6,393 bases of DNA from Candidatus Thorarchaeota archaeon (GCA_030642465.1 DAOWNS010000111.1:1-6393); one strand, 5' to 3'. Numbered from the stretch's first letter, positions 1 to 6,114 are shown. Numbers and translations: made by a program. Notes: generated by a model from the letters alone, not told the origin.

Positions 1-258
1 GTCGGAGAGGACGGCAAGCATGTTTCGATTACAAAAGACGGCGTTGCCGTCATAGAGCCTAACGGTCGGAGTATAGTGATTGACCGGGATGGCATTCGGG
101 GTTTGGATGGTCTGGAGCATCTGGCAAACTTTGGTGATACAATCGCCTCTGCAGTCTACGGGGGAATGCGCGGGCTCAAGGGACTGAAGGGCTTGAAAGC
201 GATCAAGGACTTGAACGGTGATTGGGCTGCCGATTTCGACTGGGATGACGACGAGTAA
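1..258 (+). CDS. C-terminal fragment of an unrecognised protein with Gly-Leu-Lys repeats and an acidic tail
   Basis: The frame is open from the first base of the window and ends at TAA 256-258, giving the last 85 residues; the true start lies upstream. A GTG at 76 could be read as a start, but the open frame upstream of it has the same protein-like character, so this is treated as a 5'-truncated gene. The first 30 residues alternate short beta-prone segments with Asp-Gly or Asn-Gly turns (KDGVAVIEPNGRSIVIDRDG), resembling the repetitive beta-strand texture of DUF4097-type putative adhesin proteins, but that link is only an impression. Residues 57-73 are an imperfect three-residue repeat (GLKGLKGLKAIKDLNG). 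The last eight residues are nearly all acidic or aromatic (DFDWDDDE). No membrane segment or catalytic motif is visible in this part. The function is unknown. Confidence 0.7.
   Translation, partial: VGEDGKHVSITKDGVAVIEPNGRSIVIDRDGIRGLDGLEHLANFGDTIASAVYGGMRGLKGLKGLKAIKDLNGDWAADFDWDDDE
172..216 (+). repeat. Imperfect 9-nt tandem repeat coding Gly-Leu-Lys units
   Basis: Five consecutive 9-nt units (gggctcaag, ggactgaag, ggcttgaaa, gcgatcaag, gacttgaac) encode GLK GLK GLK AIK DLN. Third positions differ between units, so the repeat is conserved better as protein than as DNA, suggesting it is old or kept by selection on the peptide. Confidence 0.6.
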
Positions 259-277
259 CTGCACGCACAACTGCTAG

Positions 278-299
278 TCCCCGTCAGCATTGGCGGGGA
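278..299 (+). terminator. Stem-loop terminator candidate after the first gene
   Basis: The arms TCCCCGTCA and TGGCGGGGA pair over 9 bp (one G-U wobble) around a GCAT tetraloop, 19 nt after the stop codon. A pyrimidine-rich tract (positions 300-316, including TTTT) follows on the plus strand. It sits in the 70-nt gap between two convergent genes, as expected for a terminator. Read on the minus strand, nothing T-rich follows, so it fits the plus-strand gene better than the ABC operon. Confidence 0.6.
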
Positions 300-328
300 T
301 ATCCTCTCCTTTTCCAACTCAATATGGT

Positions 329-2137
329 TCACTGTACTGATGCATACTTGGCTTTTGGCCGAATCTGAAGTTCATAAAGCGAATAGTACTTGCCCCTCTT
401 GGCCATAAGTTCAGCATGCTTTCCGGACTCGACTATCCGGCCGTTCTCTAATACCAAGATCCTATCGGCATTCACGATGGTGGAAAGTCTGTGAGCAATG
501 ACAATTGATGTACGGTTTTGCAGAAGTGCTTTCATTCCTCTCTGGATTGCATGCTCAGTGTAAATATCAATTGAACTCGTTGCTTCATCCAAGATGAGAA
601 TTCTAGGGTCGGCAAGAAGTGCTCTAGCAAAGCTCACTAATTGACGTTCTCCCTCCGAGAGTCGAGTTCCTCTCTCTCCAACCTGAGTATCGAACCCGCT
701 TCCCAAACTCTCAAGCAGTTGGCGAGCACCAATGGCTTCGGTAGCAGATATGATGTCCTCATCGGTCGCAGTTGGTCGACCATATATGATGTTCTCCCTC
801 ACTGTTCCCATGAACAGAAACGGCTGCTGAAGTACTAAGCCAATCCTTGAGCGAAGTGACTCCTGACTGACTGTTCTGACATCAATACCGTCAATCGTGA
901 TGGCGCCTTCTTGAATATCATAGAACCTGTTGAGGAGGCTTACAACCGTTGTTTTTCCTGCTCCTGTATCACCAACAATGGCTACCGTTTCGCCGGGCTG
1001 AATCTCAAGATTGAACTCTTCCAGTATGTTGGTGCCTTCAGTGTAACCAAACGTAACATCCTTGAATTGAATGTGGCCCTCAATCTCCGGCATGTCCATT
1101 GCATCTGGATCATCTTGTATGGATGGTTCTGTATCAAGTATTGTGAAGACCCGCTCTGACCCTGCAAATGCACTCTGCACAGTGTTATAGAAACCAGTGA
1201 TTATCAGGATTGGTCTGAAGAATGACTGATTCATTTGAATGAAGAACAGCAATGTGCCTATCGTAAGCGCACCCTCAATCACACCAATCAAGCGCAAACC
1301 CCCAATCAAGAGTATAAGGAATACGCCAAGATTACCAATGACTCTAATTGCCGGGAAGAATAGGGACGTCGCCTTTGCCGCTTCAACATTCGACTGGTAA
1401 TCTGCCTGGTTAAGCTCCGCAAATCTTGTCAGGCTCTCGCGCTCCCGCGCAAAACTCTTGGTGACCTTCGCGCCGGAAATGCTCTCAGCTAGGTTTGCAG
1501 TCACACTCGAGATAGTCTTCCTCGTCTTTCGATAAGCTGCTCTAGATCTCTGTCTAAACACATGTGTAGAAATCGCTAGAATCGGGACAACTGCTAGTGA
1601 TGCCATCGCAAGCTGTGTGTCCACGGTAAAGATAACGGCGCCAACTGCGAAGACAATAAAGAACTGAGCGAATGTTGTTATCAACCCCCCAGTCAAGAGC
1701 TCACTCATCCGATCGATATCATTTGTCAACCTCGAGATGATTCTGCCACTAGAAGAGCCATCGTAGAAATCCTGTGACAACGTTTGGAGGTGTCGGAATA
1801 GGTCCTGCCTGACTTTGAAAACGGCCCGCTGTCCCATTAATGTCGTTAGATAGCTCTGACCATAGCTAGTAAGCCACGCCGCAATTTTTAGAGCCATGTA
1901 GAAGACCGCTGCGAACAATAGCTGTTGAAGGTCCCCTGTAGGAAAAATGACATCAATGGCTTCAAGTAGAACGAATGGTGCCCACAAGCTCACAACGATA
2001 TTTGCGATTACCAGAATCGATACTGCCGCCATAGTGCCCTTGTAAGCCAGTAAATACCCCACAATTCGTCTTAGGAGGGCGGAGTCAGCATACTCGTAGG
2101 TGCGCTCGTCATCGTCAGCCTTCATGTGCCTACTCAT
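329..2137 (-). CDS. ABC exporter half-transporter, catalytic-site subunit of a heterodimer
   Basis: This 602-residue protein has the usual length of a type IV (ABCB-like) half-transporter: an N-terminal six-helix membrane domain (about residues 25-325) fused to an ATPase domain (about 355-602). Visible motifs are Walker A GDTGAGKT (389-396), Q-loop Gln437, signature LSEGERQ (493-499), Walker B ILILDE with catalytic Glu518, D-loop SSID (521-524) and H-loop His549. The signature is deviant (LSEGE for LSGGQ), while the Walker B Glu is intact. With the upstream gene this predicts an asymmetric heterodimer whose single consensus ATP site uses this subunit's Walker A/B and the partner's LSGGQ. The frame extends 32 codons further to 2233, deep inside the upstream gene. 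The ATG at 2137 is preferred because GGAGGGGG lies 6 nt before it and it overlaps the upstream stop by only 8 nt, suggesting translational coupling. The substrate cannot be told; related pairs export drugs, lipids or peptides. Confidence 0.93.
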   Translation of the reverse strand: MSRHMKADDDERTYEYADSALLRRIVGYLLAYKGTMAAVSILVIANIVVSLWAPFVLLEAIDVIFPTGDLQQLLFAAVFYMALKIAAWLTSYGQSYLTTLMGQRAVFKVRQDLFRHLQTLSQDFYDGSSSGRIISRLTNDIDRMSELLTGGLITTFAQFFIVFAVGAVIFTVDTQLAMASLAVVPILAISTHVFRQRSRAAYRKTRKTISSVTANLAESISGAKVTKSFARERESLTRFAELNQADYQSNVEAAKATSLFFPAIRVIGNLGVFLILLIGGLRLIGVIEGALTIGTLLFFIQMNQSFFRPILIITGFYNTVQSAFAGSERVFTILDTEPSIQDDPDAMDMPEIEGHIQFKDVTFGYTEGTNILEEFNLEIQPGETVAIVGDTGAGKTTVVSLLNRFYDIQEGAITIDGIDVRTVSQESLRSRIGLVLQQPFLFMGTVRENIIYGRPTATDEDIISATEAIGARQLLESLGSGFDTQVGERGTRLSEGERQLVSFARALLADPRILILDEATSSIDIYTEHAIQRGMKALLQNRTSIVIAHRLSTIVNADRILVLENGRIVESGKHAELMAKRGKYYSLYELQIRPKAKYASVQ

Positions 2138-4055
2138 CTTGAGCCCCCTCCAATGCGATTGCTTCCGATTTGCGGGGTTCCGACATTGAGGCCGCTGCCT
2201 CCATCTCCCGCAGCGTTGCGTGCAAATCTGCATACAACCCCCCTTTCTCTAGAAGGTCTTCATGGCTGCCTGTTTCTACTATTCGTCCCCTCTCCAAAAT
2301 CACAATGCGATTTGCATTCCTTATTGTCGATAGACGGTGGGTTATGATGAATGTGGTTCGATTCGCCATCAGGCTTTCTAGAGCCTTCTGTATTTCCATC
2401 TCGGTCTTAGCGTCCACCGAGCTAGTTGAATCATCCAAAATGAGTATCCTAGGGTCCGCAAGCAATGCCCGAGCTATGGCAACCCGCTGCCTTTGTCCCC
2501 CACTTAGAGTAACGCCACGTTCTCCAACCACGGAGTCATAACCTTCCTCCAGTGTCATGATGAATTCGTGGATCATTGCAGTTTTTGCTGCCGTCACAAC
2601 CTCTGCATTTGATGCATCTGGCCGAGCGAAGGCGATGTTCTCTCGTATAGAAGCGGAAAAGAGAAACGGATCTTGGTGAATCATGCCGATGTTCTTCCTA
2701 AGGTCCTCCATGCAATACTCTTTGATGTCTACACCATCGATTCTCAATATTCCGGGTTGTTTCACGGGGTACTCTTGTCCATCAATGATGATACTACCAT
2801 TGTCTGCGACGTATGATTTACTTCCAATCCTTACGCGCCCCTTATCGTCAACTCGATAGGTTCTCCTCTTTACACACACACTCCGCTGGCCATCAACATC
2901 ATAGAATCTTGGGATTAAATTCACCAAACTGGTTTTCCCAGAGCCCGTGCCTCCCAGCAAAGCCACTATTTCTCCGGGTTTCACGTCGAGCGTTACATTG
3001 CGAAGTATGTAGTTCTCACTGCGATAGCTGAAATCCACCCCATCGAACTCAACTCTTCCTTGCAGCTGATCAATCCGCAGAGGGTTTTCAGGTTCCATCA
3101 CCGCATCTCGCGCATCTAGGACGTAAAATGTGCGTTCGGCGGCGGCAGAAGCCCTTTGGTACATCCCAATCCCCCAGCTCAGAAAACGTGAGGGCATTAT
3201 GAGCATTGACACGAGACTGACGAATCCGATGAATTCGCCGTAGGAGAGGACGCCCAGATTAACTGAGATGCCTCCAAAGTAGAGAAGCGCACCCGTAGCG
3301 ATGCCAAGAATCGCTATGAGCAGCGGACCATAAAAAGCCGCCAATTTGTTGGCAGTCACAATCAAGTCCAAGTAGGTACGGTTCTCTTTCTCCACTCGTT
3401 GATCTTCTCTTGCAGCAGAGGCATATGATTGAACAACCTTCATCCCGACGATGTTCTCTTGAAGAACTGTACTTAGAACCCCGAATTGAGTCCTTGAAGC
3501 AAAGAAGATTGGTCGAACCTTCTTAGCAAAGATGTACATGAATACTCCAATTGCAGGCAGCACCAGGAGTAGATAGAGCGTTATCTGTTGATTCAGAGTC
3601 CACATCACGTAGTAGACTCCCACCATAGTTACAATACCGATGAAGATTACTCGATAGCCCCACAGCAGGAATTCGCGCATTGTGCTGACATCGGTTGTAA
3701 CTCTAGCCAGAAGTTGCCCAGTTTCATTCTCGTCATAGAATGTCAGATCTTTCTCGAGCAATGACTCATAGAGTTCTGTTCGAAGGTCGAAGACAACATG
3801 CTGCGCCATCAATGCACTGACATACCGTTGAATCAGGTCAAACAATCCGTATAATGCCGCGGTCATCAAGAAGAGCAAGGCATAAAGAATGAGCAAGTCC
3901 TGCTGCCCACTTGGAATGACTGAATCAATAATTGTAACGAGAATGATGGGTGTAAACAGATTGAAGATTATCGCCACTAAGGCGGCACTCATGAAGCCCA
4001 GGAAGTGACCCTTGTACCGGAGGGAATACTTCGTCAGTCTTGAAATATGACCCAT
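2130..4055 (-). CDS. ABC exporter half-transporter, degenerate-site subunit, with an enlarged nucleotide-binding domain
   Basis: This 641-residue half-transporter has a six-helix membrane domain (about residues 15-315) followed by an ATPase domain (about 333-615). Motifs are Walker A GGTGSGKTS (368-376), Q-loop Gln461, canonical signature LSGGQRQ (517-523), Walker B ILILDD with Asp542 replacing the catalytic Glu, D-loop SSVD (545-548) and H-loop His573. Asp after Walker B combined with an intact LSGGQ is the hallmark of the non-catalytic partner in heterodimeric exporters such as TM287/288 (established for that family). About 44 residues beyond the family norm lie between the Walker A helix and the Q-loop (388-435); they read as repeated beta-hairpins. 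The C-terminal tail (616-641) is polar and Ala/Glu-rich. It is the first gene of a two-gene operon, overlapping its partner by 8 nt. No clear Shine-Dalgarno precedes the ATG, while a TATA-like box about 30 nt upstream suggests a leaderless transcript. Confidence 0.93.
   Translation of the reverse strand: MGHISRLTKYSLRYKGHFLGFMSAALVAIIFNLFTPIILVTIIDSVIPSGQQDLLILYALLFLMTAALYGLFDLIQRYVSALMAQHVVFDLRTELYESLLEKDLTFYDENETGQLLARVTTDVSTMREFLLWGYRVIFIGIVTMVGVYYVMWTLNQQITLYLLLVLPAIGVFMYIFAKKVRPIFFASRTQFGVLSTVLQENIVGMKVVQSYASAAREDQRVEKENRTYLDLIVTANKLAAFYGPLLIAILGIATGALLYFGGISVNLGVLSYGEFIGFVSLVSMLIMPSRFLSWGIGMYQRASAAAERTFYVLDARDAVMEPENPLRIDQLQGRVEFDGVDFSYRSENYILRNVTLDVKPGEIVALLGGTGSGKTSLVNLIPRFYDVDGQRSVCVKRRTYRVDDKGRVRIGSKSYVADNGSIIIDGQEYPVKQPGILRIDGVDIKEYCMEDLRKNIGMIHQDPFLFSASIRENIAFARPDASNAEVVTAAKTAMIHEFIMTLEEGYDSVVGERGVTLSGGQRQRVAIARALLADPRILILDDSTSSVDAKTEMEIQKALESLMANRTTFIITHRLSTIRNANRIVILERGRIVETGSHEDLLEKGGLYADLHATLREMEAAASMSEPRKSEAIALEGAQDE
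2144..2151 (-). promoter_or_regulatory. Strong ribosome binding site inside the upstream gene's end, fixing the second ABC start
   Basis: On the minus strand GGAGGGGG stands 6 nt before the ATG at 2137. It lies within the last codons of the upstream ABC gene and argues against the longer in-frame start at 2233, which would add a basic, Cys-containing 32-residue segment unlike a transporter N-terminus. Confidence 0.75.
2751..2894 (-). repeat. Insert of diverged ~15-residue beta-hairpin repeats inside the ABC ATPase domain
   Basis: This codes residues 388-435 of the upstream ABC subunit, between RFYDV (383-387) and ILRIDGVDI (436-444), where family members normally have about three residues. 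Three units with the pattern [VI]-x-[VI]-x-x-x-x-Y can be aligned: starting at V393 (VCVKRRTY), V408 (VRIGSKSY) and I422 (IIIDGQEY). The native strand follows at L437 (LRIDGVDI). Spacings are 15, 14 and 15 residues. The third unit even shares the IDG turn with the native hairpin. The units differ strongly at DNA level, so if this is duplication it is old. Confidence 0.6.
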
Positions 4056-4081
4056 ACTTTCTGCCCAACCGATTTAGCTAA

Positions 4082-4089
4082 TTTGTATA
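4082..4089 (-). promoter_or_regulatory. TATA-like box for the ABC operon
   Basis: On the minus strand the segment reads tatacaaa, within the A/T-rich stretch catatacaaattag. Its centre is about 31 nt before the ATG at 4055. With the usual archaeal spacing of about 25 nt to the start site, transcription would begin within a few nt of the ATG, matching the lack of a Shine-Dalgarno sequence there. This depends on the organism being archaeal. Confidence 0.45.
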
Positions 4090-4104
4090 TGATAAGAATT
4101 CTGA

Positions 4105-4122
4105 ACGCGGCGCGTAAACGCG
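4105..4122. promoter_or_regulatory. Three alternating ACGCG half-sites upstream of the ABC promoter
   Basis: Within 18 bp there are ACGCG (4105-4109), its complement CGCGT (4111-4115) and ACGCG again (4118-4122), forming two overlapping inverted repeats. The cluster sits 15 bp upstream of the TATA-like box and 5 bp beyond the flavodoxin stop. It could be a regulator binding site for the ABC operon, or a short hairpin after the flavodoxin gene; no T-run follows it on the minus strand, so a terminator is less likely. Confidence 0.3.
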
Positions 4123-4127
4123 ACACT

Positions 4128-4544
4128 CTAGCTGCATTTACTCGCTAGGGTGCGACCAAGTTCCCTGCATGATTCCAATGCAGCGGGATTTGGATGGTCT
4201 TTCGCTTTCACCGGCTGACCACTAACTAATGTAGCACCCAATCCGGATAGTTCGTTTGAAATGATATCAGGTGCTTCTCCACTCCATCCATACGAACCAA
4301 ATGCGCCCGCAGGAAGTCCATTGAGTTTCTCCATCTCACCTAAGACTTGACGAGTCTGAGGAAGTGTTCGCTTCATGCGAGTGGAGCTGCCAACAGCTAG
4401 TGCGCAGGCACTGTTCAAGCCCGAAAATTTCTTTGCTTCGACAACTTCGCATTCAACACCTTCTGACTTCACACCCTCACAGATTGCTTCAGCCATTGCC
4501 TTGGTGCGGCCACGCGAACTCTCAAAAATAACGAGAACTTTCAT
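4128..4544 (-). CDS. Short flavodoxin, similar to the flavodoxin domain of flavodiiron proteins
   Basis: This 138-residue protein is the length of a single flavodoxin domain, predicted to be a cytosolic FMN-binding electron carrier or signalling module. After a first beta strand (KVLVIF) comes the phosphate-binding loop ESSRGRTKAMAE (residues 8-19), equivalent to the S/T-x-x-G-x-T loop of flavodoxins. A second typical segment is ALAVGSST (48-55), and AFGSYGWSGEAPDII (81-95) closely resembles the Gly-Ser-Tyr-Gly-Trp-Ser-Gly-Glu motif in the C-terminal domain of A-type flavoproteins (FprA/flavodiiron). No diiron metallo-beta-lactamase domain is attached, nor seen next door in this window. The ATG at 4544 has a weak AGGGG 8 nt upstream. 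It lies 72 nt before the ABC operon on the same strand and is divergent from nth, with 84 nt between starts. A redox partner cannot be named. Confidence 0.88.
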   Translation of the reverse strand: MKVLVIFESSRGRTKAMAEAICEGVKSEGVECEVVEAKKFSGLNSACALAVGSSTRMKRTLPQTRQVLGEMEKLNGLPAGAFGSYGWSGEAPDIISNELSGLGATLVSGQPVKAKDHPNPAALESCRELGRTLASKCS

Positions 4545-4572
4545 TGATAATCCCCTGGACTTTGGCTCTGCT

Positions 4573-4582
4573 GTTACAAAAG
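4573..4582 (-). promoter_or_regulatory. Possible TATA-like box for the flavodoxin gene
   Basis: On the minus strand the segment reads cttttgtaac, centred about 34 nt before the flavodoxin ATG, the only A/T-rich patch at a suitable distance in the 84-nt divergent region. The match to an archaeal TATA box is weak. Confidence 0.25.
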
Positions 4583-4628
4583 CGTATCGTCATGGTCGTT
4601 CTTCTATCACACCAAAGTCTACTCTATC

Positions 4629-5357
4629 ATGAATTACATAAGGGGGACTCTTGTAGGAACACATGTGCCAGCTTCTACCACGGAACTGTTCGAACAAAGA
4701 CGAAAGAAAGCCTCGATGGTGTGCGATTTACTCATTCGACAGTATGGCGACAGGATTTCTGAGAAACGCATTCCCCCGATGGATGAACTAGTACTAACCA
4801 TTCTCAGTCAGCATACGAATGATGTCAACATGATGCGCGCCTTTGAGAGTCTGAAGAAGACGTATAGTACATGGGAGGAGGTCCTAGAGGCCCCGCAAGA
4901 CGAACTTGGGAATGTAATCAAGTCTTCAGGGATGTACAACCTGAAGGCGAAGAGGATTCAAGCGGCTCTTTTAGAGATCAAGAAGCGTGTTGGCAAGCTG
5001 GATATCTCACATCTTGAAGACATGGACCTTGAAGACGCAAAGAAATGGCTCACATCTCTTCATGGCGTTGGACCGAAGACGGCGGCAATTGTGCTTCTTT
5101 TCTCCTTTGGCAAGGCTGCACTCCCCGTCGATACACACGTCTGGCGTGTGACGAAGCGACTGGGGTTGATTGAGGACAACACATCGCGAGAGAAGGCTCA
5201 TGTTCTGCTTGAGGAGATGATTCCTCATGAGTGCATCTACTCTCTCAACAACAATCTCGTTCGACACGGTAGGGAGGTCTGCAGAGCGCAGAAACCCCGC
5301 TGCTCGGAATGTATTCTAAGCGACACATGCACCTACCACAACGAGCGTAAGGCCTGA
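4629..5357 (+). CDS. nth: Endonuclease III (DNA glycosylase/AP lyase) with [4Fe-4S] cluster
   Basis: Endonuclease III removes oxidised pyrimidines from DNA and cleaves the resulting abasic site, the first step of base excision repair. The 242-residue protein shows the family elements in order: LTILSQHTNDVN (residues 56-67) at the DNA-intercalating loop, the helix-hairpin-helix LHGVGPKTAA (144-153) with catalytic Lys150, and PVDTHVWRV (166-174) with catalytic Asp168. The C-terminal cluster ligands C218-x6-C225-x2-C228-x5-C234 have exactly the canonical spacing. The fold and active site are complete. The start is uncertain: ATG 4629 has no ribosome binding site, whereas the in-frame GTG at 4665 has AGGA with a 6-nt spacer and would remove 12 residues outside the conserved core. 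Substrate could include other lesions or mismatches, as the family includes MutY- and MIG-like members, but the Lys/Asp pair favours the bifunctional Nth type. Confidence 0.95.
   Translation: MNYIRGTLVGTHVPASTTELFEQRRKKASMVCDLLIRQYGDRISEKRIPPMDELVLTILSQHTNDVNMMRAFESLKKTYSTWEEVLEAPQDELGNVIKSSGMYNLKAKRIQAALLEIKKRVGKLDISHLEDMDLEDAKKWLTSLHGVGPKTAAIVLLFSFGKAALPVDTHVWRVTKRLGLIEDNTSREKAHVLLEEMIPHECIYSLNNNLVRHGREVCRAQKPRCSECILSDTCTYHNERKA
4655..4658 (+). promoter_or_regulatory. Ribosome binding site supporting an alternative GTG start of nth at 4665
   Basis: AGGA stands 6 nt before the in-frame GTG at 4665. The ATG at 4629 has no comparable site (upstream sequence tctactctatc). A TATA-like attacata also lies about 28 nt before 4665, so both leaderless and Shine-Dalgarno readings would favour the shorter protein. 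Confidence 0.35.
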
Positions 5358-5416
5358 TTGGATACAGGCTCGTGCACAAGCGGCAGCATTATCAGGACAT
5401 ATGGCTTACCTCATCG

Positions 5417-5719
5417 ATGATTAACATGGCTGAAACCGATTGCATAAGAAGCGAACCTTGGCAGATTGTCTGTAGAGTAATCAAACAGGAAGGGACCTGT
5501 GCTGCTGGGCACAAAGTGGGGGATGAGATTCTATTCACGGGAGATGAGGTGAAGGGAAAACTTTGCATAAGCGCCCTCTACTCCATGATTCCTAAGGTCT
5601 ATGCAATGATGCACAACGCTCAATTCCCTTGGCTCAAGGACCAATGCACAGCAACACATGCTTGTCCTGACGGCTGGAATCCGGTAATGTTTGAACTGAC
5701 TAGGACAGCTTCCAACTAG
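5417..5719 (+). CDS. TIGR04076-like small Cys-rich protein
   Basis: This 100-residue protein resembles the TIGR04076 family, small proteins of unknown function frequent in archaea and anaerobic bacteria. Matching features are an N-terminal strand (WQIVCRVIKQEGTC), the G-H-K-V-G-D-E turn at 31-37, and the end segment FPWLKDQCTATHACPDGWNPVMFELTR (70-96), which follows the family's FPW...C.DG..PV.F.L.R pattern. Cysteines 9, 19, 28, 50, 77 and 83 are numerous for its size and could bind metal or be redox-active, but no known site is recognisable. The frame runs upstream to a GTG at 5372 with a non-conserved extension; the ATG at 5417 (or 5426) gives the usual family length. It starts 59 nt after nth on the same strand and may be co-transcribed with it or have its own weak promoter (cattatc at 5387-5393). 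No membrane segment is seen. Confidence 0.75.
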   Translation: MINMAETDCIRSEPWQIVCRVIKQEGTCAAGHKVGDEILFTGDEVKGKLCISALYSMIPKVYAMMHNAQFPWLKDQCTATHACPDGWNPVMFELTRTASN

Positions 5720-5732
5720 ATCTTTCCTAGTT
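5714..5732. terminator. Inverted repeat spanning both stop codons of two convergent genes
   Basis: AACTAG (5714-5719) and CTAGTT (5727-5732) are perfect inverse complements around the 7-nt loop ATCTTTC. Each arm contains the TAG stop of one of the two converging genes. The 6-bp A/T-rich stem is weak, so a role as a shared bidirectional terminator is only a possibility; the symmetry follows partly from two facing TAG stops. Confidence 0.25.
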
Positions 5733-6083
5733 ATCCTCAACCGGTTCGAAAGACCCACCGTCTGCTTCCATTAGTGGGGCAAATGCATTCCTGAGGTCGT
5801 TGAGTACCGCATCCTTTTCCGGGCGATTCGTCATGATTGTCAGATTTCGTCCGTACCAACCACAGTCCAAGCAGTAGTATGCTGGGTGAAAACTTCCTAT
5901 GTATACGAGATCACGGTAGGAAGTTAGGTCTACTAGTCGCGGGCTCTTGCAGACTGGACATATTGCAATATCTGCGGAAATGCCCTTTTTCTTCAATTCA
6001 TCCAAGGCTTCTCTGACTGCTTTCAGTCGTCTTAGCTCTCGCAGTTCTTTTCGTGTAAGCTGCCCGGTGACCGGTTGGGACAT
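5727..6083 (-). CDS. Small zinc-ribbon protein of unknown function
   Basis: The 118-residue protein begins with a highly charged helix (TRKELRELRRLKAVREALDELKKKG, residues 10-34) likely to be coiled-coil or protein/nucleic-acid binding. A zinc ribbon follows, built from CPVC (42-45) and CLDC (71-74) separated by 25 residues that include YYCLDCGWYGR. The end (about 85-118) is a short helix and an acidic tail (GGSFEPVEDN). I do not recognise the family. Such ribbons occur in transcription factors, ribosomal accessory proteins and redox-sensing proteins, and no choice is possible from this alone. The frame is open to an ATG at 6176, but the ATG at 6083 is preferred: GGGTG lies 6 nt before it and a TATA-like box about 35 nt upstream, and the extra residues look non-conserved in character. 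It converges on the TIGR04076-like gene with 7 nt between stops. Confidence 0.75.
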   Translation of the reverse strand: MSQPVTGQLTRKELRELRRLKAVREALDELKKKGISADIAICPVCKSPRLVDLTSYRDLVYIGSFHPAYYCLDCGWYGRNLTIMTNRPEKDAVLNDLRNAFAPLMEADGGSFEPVEDN

Positions 6084-6114
6084 TGATAGCACCCGTGAGT
6101 CACTGCTTGGGTTG

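Noticed and set aside
641..1173. Open frames on either strand inside the ABC genes (for example 641-838, 911-1159, 982-1173, 2126-2541, 2813-3031)
   Set aside because: They overlap strongly supported ABC coding sequence, show no recognisable domains, and follow from the codon pattern of the real genes.
2138..2233. A 32-residue N-terminal extension of the second ABC subunit from an ATG at 2233
   Set aside because: It lies wholly within the end of the upstream gene, has a composition unlike a transporter N-terminus, and a strong Shine-Dalgarno site supports ATG 2137 instead.
4111..4122. CGCGTAAACGCG as a terminator for the flavodoxin gene
   Set aside because: The stem is only 4 bp with a TAAA loop and no T-run follows on the minus strand; a protein binding site is at least as likely.
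5007..5267. A minus-strand 86-codon open frame within nth
   Set aside because: It is antisense to the conserved catalytic core of endonuclease III and has no domain signature.
5401..5424. A seven-codon ORF (ATG 5401 to TAA 5424) after AGGA, overlapping the TIGR04076-like start
   Set aside because: Too short to separate from chance. A leader peptide is possible, but nothing in its residues suggests attenuation.
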